This document shows, piece by piece, positions 44,285 to 55,880 of a DNA stretch of 64,000 bases (its first letter is position 1; each line of letters starts with the position of its first letter). Source of the DNA: Sebastes aleutianus. Taxonomy: Eukaryota; Chordata; Actinopteri; Perciformes; Sebastidae. The stretch spans positions 186,001 through 250,000 of the forward strand of contig CAKAKS010000296.1 of assembly GCA_916700875.1 (NCBI GenBank), given 5' to 3'. The notes beneath the pieces are model-generated. The model was not told the DNA's origin and made no database searches. It saw only the letters and a list, made by a program, of their open reading frames with translations. A program made the translations under genes and the position numbers.

Positions 44285-44931
44285 GTTGTGGTCTTAAGAT
44301 GTGTGTCATCCTTGAAGAGCAAATCAGAAGGTTGAACAGTTCACAGATCCTTGGAAACAACCTGGAGGTTGTACAGTCCAATCCCTGGGGACAACTGAAA
44401 AGTTGTTAAATCCATGATTGAAAAAGTTCATTCAACAGTTCATTCCATTTTGTAACGTCTGGGCAGTTCATTAACCAATTGGGCATTGGTTAAGACTATC
44501 TATCCTGGCTAAGCAAGAACAGTCCCTAAGTTACAAATAAAACCAGATAAACAAAAACAATAGCATTGTATAAAATACCTAACTATGTTTCTCTGTTATT
44601 TATAAGGTTAGTGAAGAACAGGAATGTTAGAGGTGTTAAGTTGTTAAGGTGAGAGACGGAGTGTGTCACTTAAAACAATGCGGACAGGTGTATGACTGGT
44701 TCTGTACAGTCATAATGTGGTGTCCTAAGCTAGTGTGTGTACTAGTGATCTCTAAACAAGATACTACTAAGGAGTTGGTCCAAGTGTACTTGTAAAGTTG
44801 GACAGTGGTGTCTGAGTTGAGTTTTTTTGCTGTTGCTAACAAACTCTAGTTTTCCCTAGTAACTGCAAAAGAGGAAAGGAAAATGAAGGCACCGTAATCT
44901 AGCGTCAGTCTCACTGTTAGCTAGGTGTTAG

Positions 44932-46725
44932 CTAGTACCGTGGGAAGGTAGCTCTGGATCTCTCGTGCTTACCTCGTGGCTCAGGGCTGTAACGCTCCAG
45001 GTAGCCAGAGGCAGAGAGGCACTCAGAGTAGCTATCACTGTATGCTAGATTATGTCCATGTTCTGAATCTTGTTCAGAGTCTGAAATGTGGTCAGAGATG
45101 CTGTGGTCATCGTCAGACCGGTCACGCCAATTCTGGGACAGAATTTCAGCGTATGGCTTTCTAACACTTCTGTTGTGTGAATGCCTATCTCTATGCAAAT
45201 GGGGGACATGGCGGTTACGCTCAGTGTCCCTATGCAACCTCTTCTGACCCCCCTTCGACCTGTTGTGAAGGTGGTCTTTTGAGGTGGCAGATCTGCTTGA
45301 CACGTCAGTGTTTGAGCTGGTGGGCTCAGTTAATTTACCCCCCCTTTTGGAAATGACCAGAGTTTCCCAAGCTATCTGTGTCATCTTCCTTATCTCACAC
45401 AGTGAGGGGTTACCCTCATGCATCCTTAGTACCACGTGAGTGCGTACACAGGGATGCAGATTCTGCAGAAATAAGGACTTGAAGAAAGAGTTTTCTTCTA
45501 AGCCTGGCGCATTCTTACCTTGGAAGTATGCATGCCTTAAACGTTTATAGTAATCTCTAGGATTCTCACTACGTGAATGTTTAATCTGAAGGGCTGCAAA
45601 CATCGCTGAGGTCTCGTCAGCTGTGGAAGAGAATTCTTCTATCAGTGCATGACGAAGCTTACCATAGTCATTTCTGACACTAGGAGGTTGTGACTGTATA
45701 AACTTGTGCACAGCTTTAGAGCTGGTTTTCCACACAAGTTTAACCTTCTCCCTTTGGGTGGCGTGTGTTAAGTCAATTAGATTGTGATCTAATTCCTTAA
45801 AATAGTCATCAATGTGTTGATCACAGTTGTCTGGATCAAAACATTCAATGTCCTTAGCTATGAATTCCAGCACTTCATGGCGGGGAGTCCTTTCTGCTGA
45901 AGGCAAGACTAAATTAGCATTACAATGCACTGGTGCATCACATGCTAATGTCCTCTCTGGCTGAGGAGCAGAGGCTGGACCGCTGTCATCACCCTTGTGA
46001 CAGAGTGGAAAGGAGGCTGAGCAGGCTGAACTTTTGGAGGGAGGAGCACAGAGGAAGGTGTCATTTCTCTGTGGCTGAGAAGAACATGTGGCAGGATATC
46101 TTCTTGAAGATAAACTACATGTGTCTTCACTGTCAGTTTCAGAACAATAAGTAGTCAGGTAGCTGTTCACTCTTTCTCTCAGTGGAGGTTGAGGATCTGA
46201 CTTCATTCCCAAAGACTTTGAGTCGGTTGGAAATCTTTCACTTCTGAGTGGAGAGGGAGTTAACCTCTCATCAAGTGAGGAGAGTGAATCTGAGTAACCA
46301 GAATCACAGTGACTGACAGACTGTGGTGGGGAAAGACATTCTAGTCTAAGCCCTAACAATTTTTCTTTGTACTGAAAAAGAGCTAACTCTGCTGAATGCA
46401 GGTCTTCTAAGTAACGCATGGCTTTCTTATCAGCTGTCTGAACTTCATGGAGGAGACTAGCACTTTGCGTTCTTAGGCTATCTACCTCTTTTTCCAGGGC
46501 TGCTTTACTCTGAATGGCAAGACTGGTCTGCCTGTGGAAAATCAGAAGTAAGCATTTTAACAATGAGTCTTTGGATGCAGTCTGCGCATCACACCGGTCT
46601 GTGAGGAGCGATTCCATTTCTTTCCTGCACTCACTGAAACTCAACCTGCTGATGAGTTCAGGGCAGCCAGGGTTTAGGCTCTGTGCTAGGGAAAAAATAA
46701 AAAACTCTACACAGGGGTTCTCCAT
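44932..46725 (-). CDS. Gag-like protein of the LTR element (597 residues)
   Basis: One uninterrupted frame from ATG at 46725 to the stop at 44932. Residues about 75-150 are heptad-like and probably coiled coil (A-L-E-K-E-V-D-S-L, later Y-L-E-D-L-H). Residues about 285-450 look like a Ty3/Gypsy-type Gag core: F-I-A-K-D-I-E-C-F-D-P, D-D-Y-F-K-E-L-D, and F-F-K-S-L-F-L-Q-N-L-H-P. The last 140 residues are rich in Arg, His, Ser and Asp, and I see no CCHC knuckle. Gag builds the particle that packages the element RNA; with no pol, transposition would need enzymes from another element. The frame is intact despite the age of the insertion, which fits recent activity, or use by the host (speculative). 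Confidence 0.8.
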   Translation of the reverse strand: MENPCVEFFIFSLAQSLNPGCPELISRLSFSECRKEMESLLTDRCDAQTASKDSLLKCLLLIFHRQTSLAIQSKAALEKEVDSLRTQSASLLHEVQTADKKAMRYLEDLHSAELALFQYKEKLLGLRLECLSPPQSVSHCDSGYSDSLSSLDERLTPSPLRSERFPTDSKSLGMKSDPQPPLRERVNSYLTTYCSETDSEDTCSLSSRRYPATCSSQPQRNDTFLCAPPSKSSACSASFPLCHKGDDSGPASAPQPERTLACDAPVHCNANLVLPSAERTPRHEVLEFIAKDIECFDPDNCDQHIDDYFKELDHNLIDLTHATQREKVKLVWKTSSKAVHKFIQSQPPSVRNDYGKLRHALIEEFSSTADETSAMFAALQIKHSRSENPRDYYKRLRHAYFQGKNAPGLEENSFFKSLFLQNLHPCVRTHVVLRMHEGNPSLCEIRKMTQIAWETLVISKRGGKLTEPTSSNTDVSSRSATSKDHLHNRSKGGQKRLHRDTERNRHVPHLHRDRHSHNRSVRKPYAEILSQNWRDRSDDDHSISDHISDSEQDSEHGHNLAYSDSYSECLSASGYLERYSPEPRGKHERSRATFPRY

Positions 46726-47598
46726 TGTTAAACCTGGAATGGAGGGTGAAACTAAACAGGATGTCTAGTACAAAACAAAACAATGTTGTTGGCTATGGTG
46801 TTGCGTTGGCAGACACCTTGTGGTGTAGTTTGGGAGGTACACTAGCAAAACAACAATGCACCTACACTATGGGGGGTAGTTCCCTGTGGAGTAGCTCCTG
46901 TGGAGGAGGGGACCAACTAGTGATTCTAGTGGGCATCAAACAAAAGGCCAGTAAAGTAAACAAAGGTTTACAAAATAAGTTTGCTTACACACAACATGCA
47001 CTAACTGAAATGCACGGCAGTTACAGTTGTGATGATGTTTCTTAAAGGTGACTCAAGCTGGACACGTGGAAGTAACAGCTAGGTTGCAAACTTATATCAC
47101 AGGGCTGGTAGCACACTGTGGCTCTTATCTTAACTCAGGCTGTGGAATGCTTGGCAGTAACACAGCAGGGTACAAGCTCTCTATGTTACACAGGGCTGGT
47201 GGCACGCTGTGTCATTAAAGGAACACTTAGATTAACAGCAAAATATGACAACTAGACTAGATTGCATTGAATACGTGGTATTCAAATGCTGAACCAAAAT
47301 TCTCTCAAGTTCTACAGCGTAGGTCAACTTGAATTAGCAGCAAAAGCAAATTATTAAAATTAACACCATAAAGGCTTAAAGTGTTAATACTCAAAATCTC
47401 TCAAATAAACAATTCTAACCACAATGTACTTGTTTAAAAGTACAGCTGGACTTCTACTCCTGTGGAAGACTAGTGGTGTAGAATGTAAACACTTTTGGTT
47501 TGTTTAGAAGTGGAATATGAAATTTTTGTTTTTGACCAAAAATTATGCTGAAAATTAATATTGCACAATTATGAACATTTGCCAACAATAATACTATG

Positions 47599-47615
47599 CC
47601 TCACACGGGGCACCA
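47599..47615 (-). promoter_or_regulatory. Primer-binding site for elongator tRNA-Met
   Basis: Plus strand CCTCACACGGGGCACCA is identical to the 3' end of vertebrate elongator tRNA-Met with its CCA. It lies three bases inside the 5' LTR of the minus-strand element, as expected for a reverse-transcription primer site. Confidence 0.9.
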
Positions 47616-47618
47616 TTA

Positions 47619-48022
47619 TGTAGGGGTTCTACTTTGGTAGGTTTTGGTTATTAGCAAATTAATTAATAAATAATAATAGAATTATTAATATTAATAAAGA
47701 TTATCAATAAACATCAATAATAAACGGGGCACCACCCTGGAATCAGGGACCAATGACCAAAACGTTAATATAGTCTCATTATATATGCTAAACTATCAAT
47801 TTGGAACGTTGATTAATAATTAAATTAATAACTATAACCAAAATAGATAGTAAAGGTTGAAGGATATCGGAATTCTTGACATAGCAGAGGTTGGCAGTAT
47901 TCACTCTTGTGCAACATTAAAAAGACCAGCATGTATATTCCACAATCATTTATTTACAAGATAATAAAGGTTCAAAACACAATATTAATCTAACTAAATA
48001 ACTAAACTAAACAAACCAAACA

Positions 48023-48053
<31 letters not shown>

Positions 48054-48482
48054 CATGTGTGCGTGTGTGTGTGTGTGTGTGTGTGAGAGAGAAAGAGGGT
48101 GGGGGGGGGAAAAACAAGATGGCGTCTTGTTTCAAAATGTCTGTATTGCCTACAAACAAAATGGCGAGCACTGTAAAACTACAAAGATGGCTGAATCAAA
48201 GATGGCTGAATCAAAGATGGCCATCAGCATGTCACCACATGACCTCTTTGTTCTTCTGAGAAGAAGGACAGAGAGGGGGGGTGATGTGGGGTTAAGATTA
48301 TCTGAAGCTGTATGTTTATGTTTAACTAATTCACAGTTTCTGTATGTGATCTTAATGTGTGTTAGATATGCAGTGGGTTAGAAAAGATGGTTAGTTTGCA
48401 TGCAAGACCTTGTCTATGTGAAGCATAAACTAAACACATCAGATGTGGCGAAGCCAGTTACCCAAAAATCAAATACAGATAA
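47619..48482 (-). repeat. 5' LTR, outer end truncated
   Basis: Matches 43424-44276 but stops after CAGATA, short of the terminal CCCTACA. It has one extra GATGGCTGAATCAAA unit. Confidence 0.9.
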
Positions 48483-49087
48483 ATCACCACAGTCAAACTC
48501 AATGAATAACATTAAACCAAATCAATACAAGTACTTTCTAGAAATCAAAGTTGAACAGTCTTGCTCAGCCCTGTGCGATTGCTAATGCTAAGGCCCAGTA
48601 CGTTACCAATCCATGGAAGAAAAGGGTTTGTGATTCCATGTGTTGAAGTTGTGGTTCCAAGTCAAAGAGGTCGTCTTTGCTGTTAGTTTGGTGCTAACTT
48701 CTTTGCTTGATAGCTTGAAGTTAGCTGGTGGAAAGGGCAGAGCACTCGCGTCGTCTGCCGTTTGGTTCCTTGGTTGCAATGGCTGTTTCCTAACAGGCCA
48801 TTGATCAGAACCAGAACTGTTTTGCAAGTTCTGGACTTGAGAGCCGTTCACCTCAACCAGGTCAGCCTGGGTTGAGGAGATGAAGAAAGAGTAGCTGTGG
48901 CTCACCTCCAGCAGCTGGTCAGCTTGGGTCAGGAGGTGAAGAGCAAAGAGTCGAAAGAGGAGGAACAAAGAACATTCCTCTGGTTTTGTTCTGTGTGATT
49001 TTCACACCTCTGGGTGAAATGTTACTGTAGCCAATGAGGACTGAGATGAGTCCTGTGGTCAAGGATCAGGTTACTGAGTTCATGAGG
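48483..49087. other. Unidentified sequence between the LTR element and zinc-finger gene 4
   Basis: About 0.6 kb not shared with the other units, continuing into the last codons of zinc-finger gene 4 (to about 49122). Contains a 121-codon minus frame (48603-48968) unlike any protein I know. Its border GGTCCCGACA could be an LTR end (TGTCGGGACC on the minus strand), but I cannot confirm this. Confidence 0.35.
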
Positions 49088-52038
49088 TCACTTGAAACCA
49101 GCCAGATGCTGGGTCCCGACACCAGTGTGAATGCGTTGATGTGTTTTCAGGTGACCTGATTGAGTGAAAGCTGCTCCACATTCATCACAGCTGTAGGGTT
49201 TCTCTCCAGTGTAACTGCGTTGGTGGATTTTAAGGGAACTATGCCGAGAAAAGGTTTTACCACATTGATCACACGAGTACGGTTTCTCTCCAGTGTGAAT
49301 GCGTTGGTGGCGTTTCAGGTGATCTGATGCTGTGAAAGCTGCTCCACATTCATCACAGCTGTAGGGTTTCTCTCCAGTGTGAATGCTTTGATGTATTTTC
49401 AGGTTAACTGATGTAGTGAAAGCTGCTCCACATTCATCACAGCTGTAGGGTTTCTCTCCAGTGTGAATGCTTTGATGTATTTTCAGGTTAACTGATGTAG
49501 TGAAAGCTGCTCCACATTCATCACAGCTGTAGGGTTTCTCTCCAGTGTGAATGCGTTGATGTATTTTCAGGGTACCTGATGTTGTGAAAGCTCCTCCACA
49601 TTCATCACAGCTGTAGGGTTTCTCTCCAGTGTGAATGCGTTGATGTGTTTTCAGGTGACCTGATGTTCTGAAAACTGCTCCACATTCATCACAGCTGTAG
49701 GGTTTCTCTCCAGTGTGACTGCGTTGGTGGATTTTAAGGGAACTATGCCGAGAAAAGGTTTTAACACATTGATCACACGAGTACGGTTTCTCTCCAGTGT
49801 GAATGCGTTGGTGGAGTTTCAGGTGATCTGATGTTGTGAAAGCTGCTCCACATTCATCACAGCCGTAGGGTTTCTCTCCAGTGTGAATGCGTTGATGTAT
49901 TTTCAGGTGACCCGATGTAGTGAAAGCTGCTCCACAGTCATCACAGCTGTAGGGTTTCTCTCCAGTGTGCATGCGTTGATGGCTTTTCAGCTCACCTGAT
50001 GTAGTGAAAGCTGCTCCACATTCATCACAGCTGTAGGGTTTCTCTCCAGTGTGAATGCGTTGATGTATTTTCAGGTGACCTGATCTGGTGAAAACTGCTC
50101 CACATTCATCACAGCTGTAGGGTTTCTCTCCCGTGTGAATGCGTTGATGTATTTTCAGGGTACCTGATGTTGTGAAAGCTCCTCCACATTCATCACAGCT
50201 GTAGGGTTTCTCTCCAGTGTGACTGCGTTGGTGGATTTTAAGGGAACTATGCCGAGAAAAGGTTTTACCACATTGGTCACACCAGTACGGTTTCTCTCCA
50301 GTGTGAATGCGTTGATGTATTTTCAGGGAACCTGATGTTGTGAAAGCTCCTCCACATTCTTCACAGCTGTAGGGTTTCTCTCCAGTGTGAATGCGTTGAT
50401 GTATTTTCAGGTGACCCGATGTAGTGAAAGCTGCTCCACAGTCATCACAGCTGTAGGGTTTCTCTCCAGTGTGCATGCGTTGATGGCTTTTCAGCTCACC
50501 TGATGTAGTGAAAGCTGCTCCACATTCATCACAGCTGTAGGGTTTCTCTCCAGTGTGAATGCGTTGATGTATTTTTAGGTGACCTGATGTTGTGAAAGCT
50601 GCTCCACATTCATCACAGCTGTAGGGTTTCTCTCCAGTGTGAATAAGTTGATGTATTTTTAGGTGACCTGATGTTGTGAAAGCTGCTCCACATTCATCAC
50701 AGCTGTAGGGTTTCTCTCCAGTGTGACTGCGTTGGTGGATTTTAAGGGAACTATGCCGAGAAAAGGTTTTACCACATTGATCACACGAGTACGGTTTCTC
50801 TCCAGTGTGAATGCGTTGCTGGAGTTTCAGGTGATCTGATGCTGTGAAAGCTGCTCCACATTCATCACAGCTGTAGGGTTTCTCTCCAGTGTGAATGCGT
50901 TGATGTATTTTCAGGGTACCTGATGTTGTGAAAGCTGCTCCACAGTCATCACAGCTGTAGGGTTTCTCTCCAGTGTGCATGCGTTGATGTGTTTTCAGGT
51001 GACCTGATTGAGTGAAAGCTGCTCCACATTCATCACAGCTGTAGGGTTTCTCTCCAGTGTGAATGCATTGATGTATTTTCAGGCTACCCGATGTAGTGAA
51101 AGCTGCTCCACAGTCATCACAGCTGTAGGGTTTCTCTCCAGTGTGCATGCGTTGATGGCTTTTCAGCTCACCTGATGTAGTGAAAGCTGCTCCACATTCA
51201 TCACAGCTGTAGGGTTTCTCTCCAGTGTGAATGCGTTGATGTATTTTTAGGTGACCTGATGTTGTGAAAGCTGCTCCACATTCATCACAGCTGTAGGGTT
51301 TCTCTCCAGTGTGAATAAGTTGATGTATTTTTAGGTGACCTGATGTTGTGAAAGCTGCTCCACATTCATCACAGCTGTAGGGTTTCTCTCCAGTGTGACT
51401 GCGTTGGTGGATTTTAAGGGAACTATGCCGAGAAAAGGTTTTACCACATTGATCACACGAGTACGGTTTCTCTCCAGTGTGAATAAGTTGATGTATTTTT
51501 AGGTGACCTGATGTTGTGAAAGCTGCTCCACATTCATCACAGCTGTAGGGTTTCTCTCCAGTGTGACTGCGTTGGTGGATTTTAAGGGAACTATGCCGAG
51601 AAAAGGTTTTACCACATTGATCACACGAGTACGGTTTCTCTCCAGTGTGAATGCGTTGATGTATTTTCAGGGTACCTGATGTTGTGAAAGCTGCTCCACA
51701 GTCATCACAGCTGTAGGGTTTCTCTCCAGTGTGCATGCGTTGATGTGTTTTCAGGTGACCTGATTGAGTGAAAGCTGCTCCACATTCATCACAGCTGTAG
51801 GGTTTCTCTCCAGTGTGAATGCATTGATGTATTTTCAGGCTACCCGATGTAGTGAAAGCTGCTCCACATTCATCACAGCTGTAGGGTTTCTCTCCAGTGT
51901 GAATGCGTTGATGTATTTTGAGGGTACTCTGAAAAGTGAAAGTTTTCCCACATTCATCACAGCTGTGTAGTTTCTCTCCAGTGTGAACTCTCAGATGTAT
52001 CAGTCCCTTTCTTCCTCTCCTTTTCTATAGCAACAGAC

Positions 52039-52086
<48 letters not shown>

Positions 52087-55000
52087 TGAGATGCCATGGT
52101 GGAGCGACCTATCTAGAACCATAAAGAACATTAAAACATGTCAGTGGAACATAACCCACAATGTTCCAGTCTGACTAATGCACTACCACCTATGACAACC
52201 AACCGTGGTCCCTCTGTAGACATTTGATTGGTCACCACAGACGCCCCCTTGACATTTATTAATTTTCACAATTATGAATTGTCCCGCATGCTAACGTACG
52301 GCATACTAATTAATATTAATTTCAAGTATTTCAGGAAGAAGAGGACTCTTTAATATATATAAGGCCTTAACTAACAAAGAAAATGAACCTGCAGATGACC
52401 TTTTGGCCTTTTGGAACAGCTGCTGAGCGTCCAACGGCGTCCATCGCAGCCAACATCGCACTGCTGATCCTGACACGTGTCAGCGGGATGGAGCACTCCT
52501 TCAACACCTGTAAAATAACAATACAGAAAGAATATTGTTGACACTTTGTCTTGTGAAAAAAGGGCAATTAATAAACATATAATCAGTAAACATATAATCA
52601 ATAAACATACAATCAATAAACATATAATCAATATACATTAGGGCTGCACGATTATTTATCATTATTATTAAAAACGTGACAAATCTCCCTTTAAGGTGCA
52701 TTTTGAAGTAATAAAAATGTGAGATTAATTTGTGATTAATTGAGATTAACTATGGACAATCATGCAGTTAATTTATTAATTATCAGGCGACATCCCCATT
52801 ATGGAGTTGCATTATGGGAAATGTAAAACCCAGTATAGTTGAAGATTAACCCATACCGCGCACTAAGTCAGTCATTCATTCAAACAAGAAACACATTGAG
52901 GTAGAGACCTCATTTCCTGTATAGCCGAGTAAAAAAGTATGCATTCATACTGTGATTCATACACAAAACTGTTGAACTCTTTCATTTTAAAACTCATGTA
53001 TAGTTATTACAGATAGAAGTATTTTGATGTCCTTATTGTATTTCTTCTATTCTATAGTTGTGTCTTGGCTTTACCAGCACAGTGCATGCTTCTGTGTTTT
53101 TTTATTTCTCTGTTTATTGTTATGCACCAAAAACAATAAGGCTAATTCCTTGTATGTGTAAACCTGATTCTGATTTCTGCTATTCTCTCTCTGTTAGCTG
53201 CTTTTTATGGGCTCAGATCAGTCTCAATATTAATGAATGCACACAAAGGAGTCACACATGTATCTGGTGATTTATATATAAATGACTCTCTCCACAAAAA
53301 TATTTTTCAATGCACACAAACACAGTTATCGTTATATATAAATGTAAAAAAAACAATCCACATAAAAAACTAAGGTTCACAAATATATTTCTGACACACA
53401 CAAAAATATGTCTTGTTTTAAATAAATGTAATAGAAATCCACAAATATATGTACTTAAAAGTATTTGATCAAAAACACATTTGGATGTTGTTACATTTAT
53501 AAACAAACTGCTGTCATGTGTGAACTTCACTGTGTTCATCTGTGTGGGTTTTATGAGATTCTCCTGACGTGCACGACCCACAAATGCATTTTTTTCAACA
53601 GGAAATCATCCGTAGCCAATCAGATGCGCTGGCTAACGCTAGCTAACATTAGCTATGTGTTTGTTTAGCCCAGGGGTCAGAAAGCTTTACTATCAAAAGA
53701 GACATTTTAGGCAAAAAAAAAAAAATTGCGTCATGCAGGGCTCAACATCGGACATTTTTTGGATATTTTCGGGACATTTGTCGGACATTTTTCTGACTGT
53801 TTTTTCTGAAATCTTTCCACATTTTTTCGAAGTTTTCTCAGACAATTTTTTAAAAATACATTTTTTGGACAATTTTTGACTTTTGTTCTGAATTCTTTCA
53901 ACATTTTTTGGACATTTTTTCAGAATGTTTTTCAGACTTGTTTTGGACATTTTTTCGGACATCTTTTTTTTTGACATTTTTCGATTATTTTCGGAAATGT
54001 TTCAGATACGATAACGTTTCCTGTCCGTGACAGAGTTAGCATGCAGCTTTAGCTCTGCTCTGTCTAGCTCTGCTTTTCCTGTTAATGTGTGAAACCCAAA
54101 GTGTTTCCATCCTTTACTGGATGTGTAGTGTTTACTACGCTGGATTTAACATGTGAGGGTGCAGGTCGTATCCACGACGACCCTCCAACATTTTAGACTC
54201 TCTGAGGTTTGTTTTGGTTGACGGATACGGAACGGATATGACGTCACGTTACTCAGACTACCACAATAAAAGCGGTAACTTCCTTCTACCTCTGCATAGA
54301 CTCAGATGAAGCAGATAGATCCATTCCCCCCCCCCCAGCTGCCACCTCAGTAGATATTGATGAACAGTTGGAGCTGTTTTCTCCTCTTCTTGGTGTCGTT
54401 ATGAAGCCATGAAGTCATGAAGTCATGAACACTGACCTGAACATCGGTGGGATCGGAGGACGAGCCTGCTGCTGGTCTTCTGGGGACCTTGTTGCTCCGC
54501 TGGTCCGGGTTCTGCTGCTCCTCCTCCGGCTCGCTCTTGTAGTGCTCCTGGTCCTGGTCCAGGTCCTGGTCCTGGTCCAGGTCCTGGTCCTGGTCTCTGT
54601 TTCAGAAAGTGTGATGAGTGTTTTATTTCCTCATTGGTTCAGTCCGTATGGAAGGTTTACTGTGTGTCAGATATCAGTTTGTTACTCTGGACTGTCTAAA
54701 GTGACTCTTTTATGTGCCGTCAGTCATTTCTTTGAACATTCAGATATCACACAGCATCAAGTGTCTCTCAGCTCAGAACCAAACCTCTGCATGTCCTTCT
54801 TCTTTATAACACTGTGACTGTGAACACAGACAGCTGTCAGTCTGTTAGAGCAGCTTAATGTACTGTAGACTACAGTCTAATACAGTCACATTAAAGCTGA
54901 ATAACTCTATTTAATGTAATGTAGACTACAGTCTAATACAGTCACACTAAAGCTGAATAACTCTATTTAATGTAATGTAGACTTCAGTCTATCACACAGT

Positions 55001-55178
55001 CAGCGTATCCGTGCATTACCATCTCTAAGTGGATCCAGATGGAGGCTCTGCCTCTTAGTTACCTGTTGCCATGGTGAATCGTAGTATCGGAGCTCCATTG
55101 ATGATGAAGGCTGTTTTCATCCTCACATTTGATGGAACAAACTCTGATCAGCTGTTCTGGAGCCGAAACCTTTTCCAT
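49088..55178 (-). CDS. C2H2 zinc-finger protein, gene 4 (34 fingers)
   Basis: Exons 55063-55178 (ATG at 55178), 54437-54596 and 49088-52024 join in phase to 1070 residues. N-terminal exons match genes 2 and 3. Exon 3 has 34 tandem C2H2 fingers, 2-3 times more than its paralogues. Many are S-R-H-S-S fingers alternating with T-T-S-G-H fingers, and blocks of about eight fingers recur. Two fingers have lost a zinc ligand: one reads L-K-L-Q-Q-R-I-H (first His lost, near 50815) and one H-Q-R-S-Y-T-G (second His lost, near 49211). The array ends R-I-H-T-G then V-G-T-Q-H-L-A-G-F-K, ten residues from non-zinc-finger DNA, so the original 3' end was replaced. Probable nuclear DNA-binding protein; target unknown. 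Confidence 0.87.
52043..52083. repeat. (GA)n microsatellite beside the exon 3 acceptor
   Basis: Shortest of the four alleles (about 40 bp), pyrimidine tract of zinc-finger gene 4. Confidence 0.95.
52367..52507 (-). other. Candidate 46-codon exon in zinc-finger gene 4 intron 2
   Basis: Copy of 5520-5660; open, 141 nt, TAA stop. Confidence 0.4.
52638..52795. mobile_element. AT-rich palindromic DNA-element remnant
   Basis: Copy of 5777-5935. Confidence 0.5.
53671..54015. mobile_element. hAT-like left end joined to a degenerate GGACATTTTT repeat
   Basis: Copy of 28401-28745. Confidence 0.6.
54851..54995. repeat. 56-bp minisatellite, 2-3 copies
   Basis: Shortest allele of the array at 7468. 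Confidence 0.95.
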
Positions 55179-55213
55179 CTCACAGTTTGTTAAAGCTGCT
55201 TTCTGAACCGGGC

Positions 55214-55396
55214 TCCTGGTGCTGGTCCTGGTGCTGGTCCTGGTCCTGGTGCTGGTCCTGGTGCTGGTGCTGGTCCTGGTCCTGGTGCTGGTGCTGGTGC
55301 TGGTCCTGGTCCTGGTGCTGGTGCTGGTCCTGGTGCTGGTCCTGGTGCTGGTGCTGGTCCTGGTGCTGGTCCTGGTGCTGGTCCTGGTCCTGGTCT
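55214..55396. repeat. CCTGGT/GCTGGT hexanucleotide repeat
   Basis: 5' of the zinc-finger gene 4 start codon. Confidence 0.9.
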
Positions 55397-55479
55397 GTTC
55401 AATCAGAGAACAGGAGCACACATTAGAGAGAGCTAATGCTAACGCTAGCAGTGAGCCACACAGCAGCAGAAGCTAACAG

Positions 55480-55672
55480 GCTAACTAGCTGTTAGCTTGT
55501 TAGCATGGAGCTAACTAGCTGTTAGCTTGTTAGCATGGAGCTAACTCTCTGTTAGCTTGTTAGCATGGAGCTAACTAGCTGTTAGCTTGTTAGCATGGAG
55601 CTAACTAGCTGTTAGCTTGTTAGCATGGAGCTAACTAGCTGTTAGCTTGTTAGCATGGAGCTAACTCTCTGT
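55480..55672. repeat. 30-bp GTTAGC minisatellite, about 6 copies
   Basis: Same unit as at 20268. Confidence 0.95.
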
Positions 55673-55714
55673 TTTCGGGTTTAACTCGGTTCATATTCTT
55701 CTTCTCTTCTTCTC

Positions 55715-55880
55715 CTCTTGGACTTCCGGCTCAGAGGAAGCTTGTTAGTGTTTACCTGAGTTGTTTGCTGGTTCACCTGCAGCTCGAGCTCCACACGGAT
55801 CAAAGATCTTCAGCTAACAACAACAACTCTCCCGCCATCAGCCCGACAACCACACTTCCGGTTACAAGTACTTCCGGTCT
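55715..55880 (-). promoter_or_regulatory. Putative ETS-site promoter of zinc-finger gene 4
   Basis: ACTTCCGGT at 55854-55862 and 55870-55878 and a third ETS-like site near 55720. Confidence 0.55.

Larger units (their letters stand above)
43424..48482 (-). mobile_element. Gag-only LTR retrotransposon with tRNA-Met primer site
   Basis: Element on the minus strand: 5' LTR 47619-48482, primer-binding site 47599-47615, leader, gag 44932-46725, polypurine tract 44277-44284, 3' LTR 43424-44276. LTR ends are TGTAGGG and CCCTACA. No protease, reverse transcriptase or integrase is encoded: only about 650 bp separate gag from the 3' LTR. The outer end of the 5' LTR lacks about 20 bp and abuts other sequence at 48482, so no target duplication can be read. 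By eye the LTRs differ at about a dozen positions plus a 15-bp duplication (GATGGCTGAATCAAA), so insertion is fairly recent. Confidence 0.85.

Noticed and set aside
48603..48968. 121-codon minus-strand frame as a new gene
   Set aside because: No recognisable domain, no duplicate in other units, and it lies in probable repeat sequence; left as unidentified.
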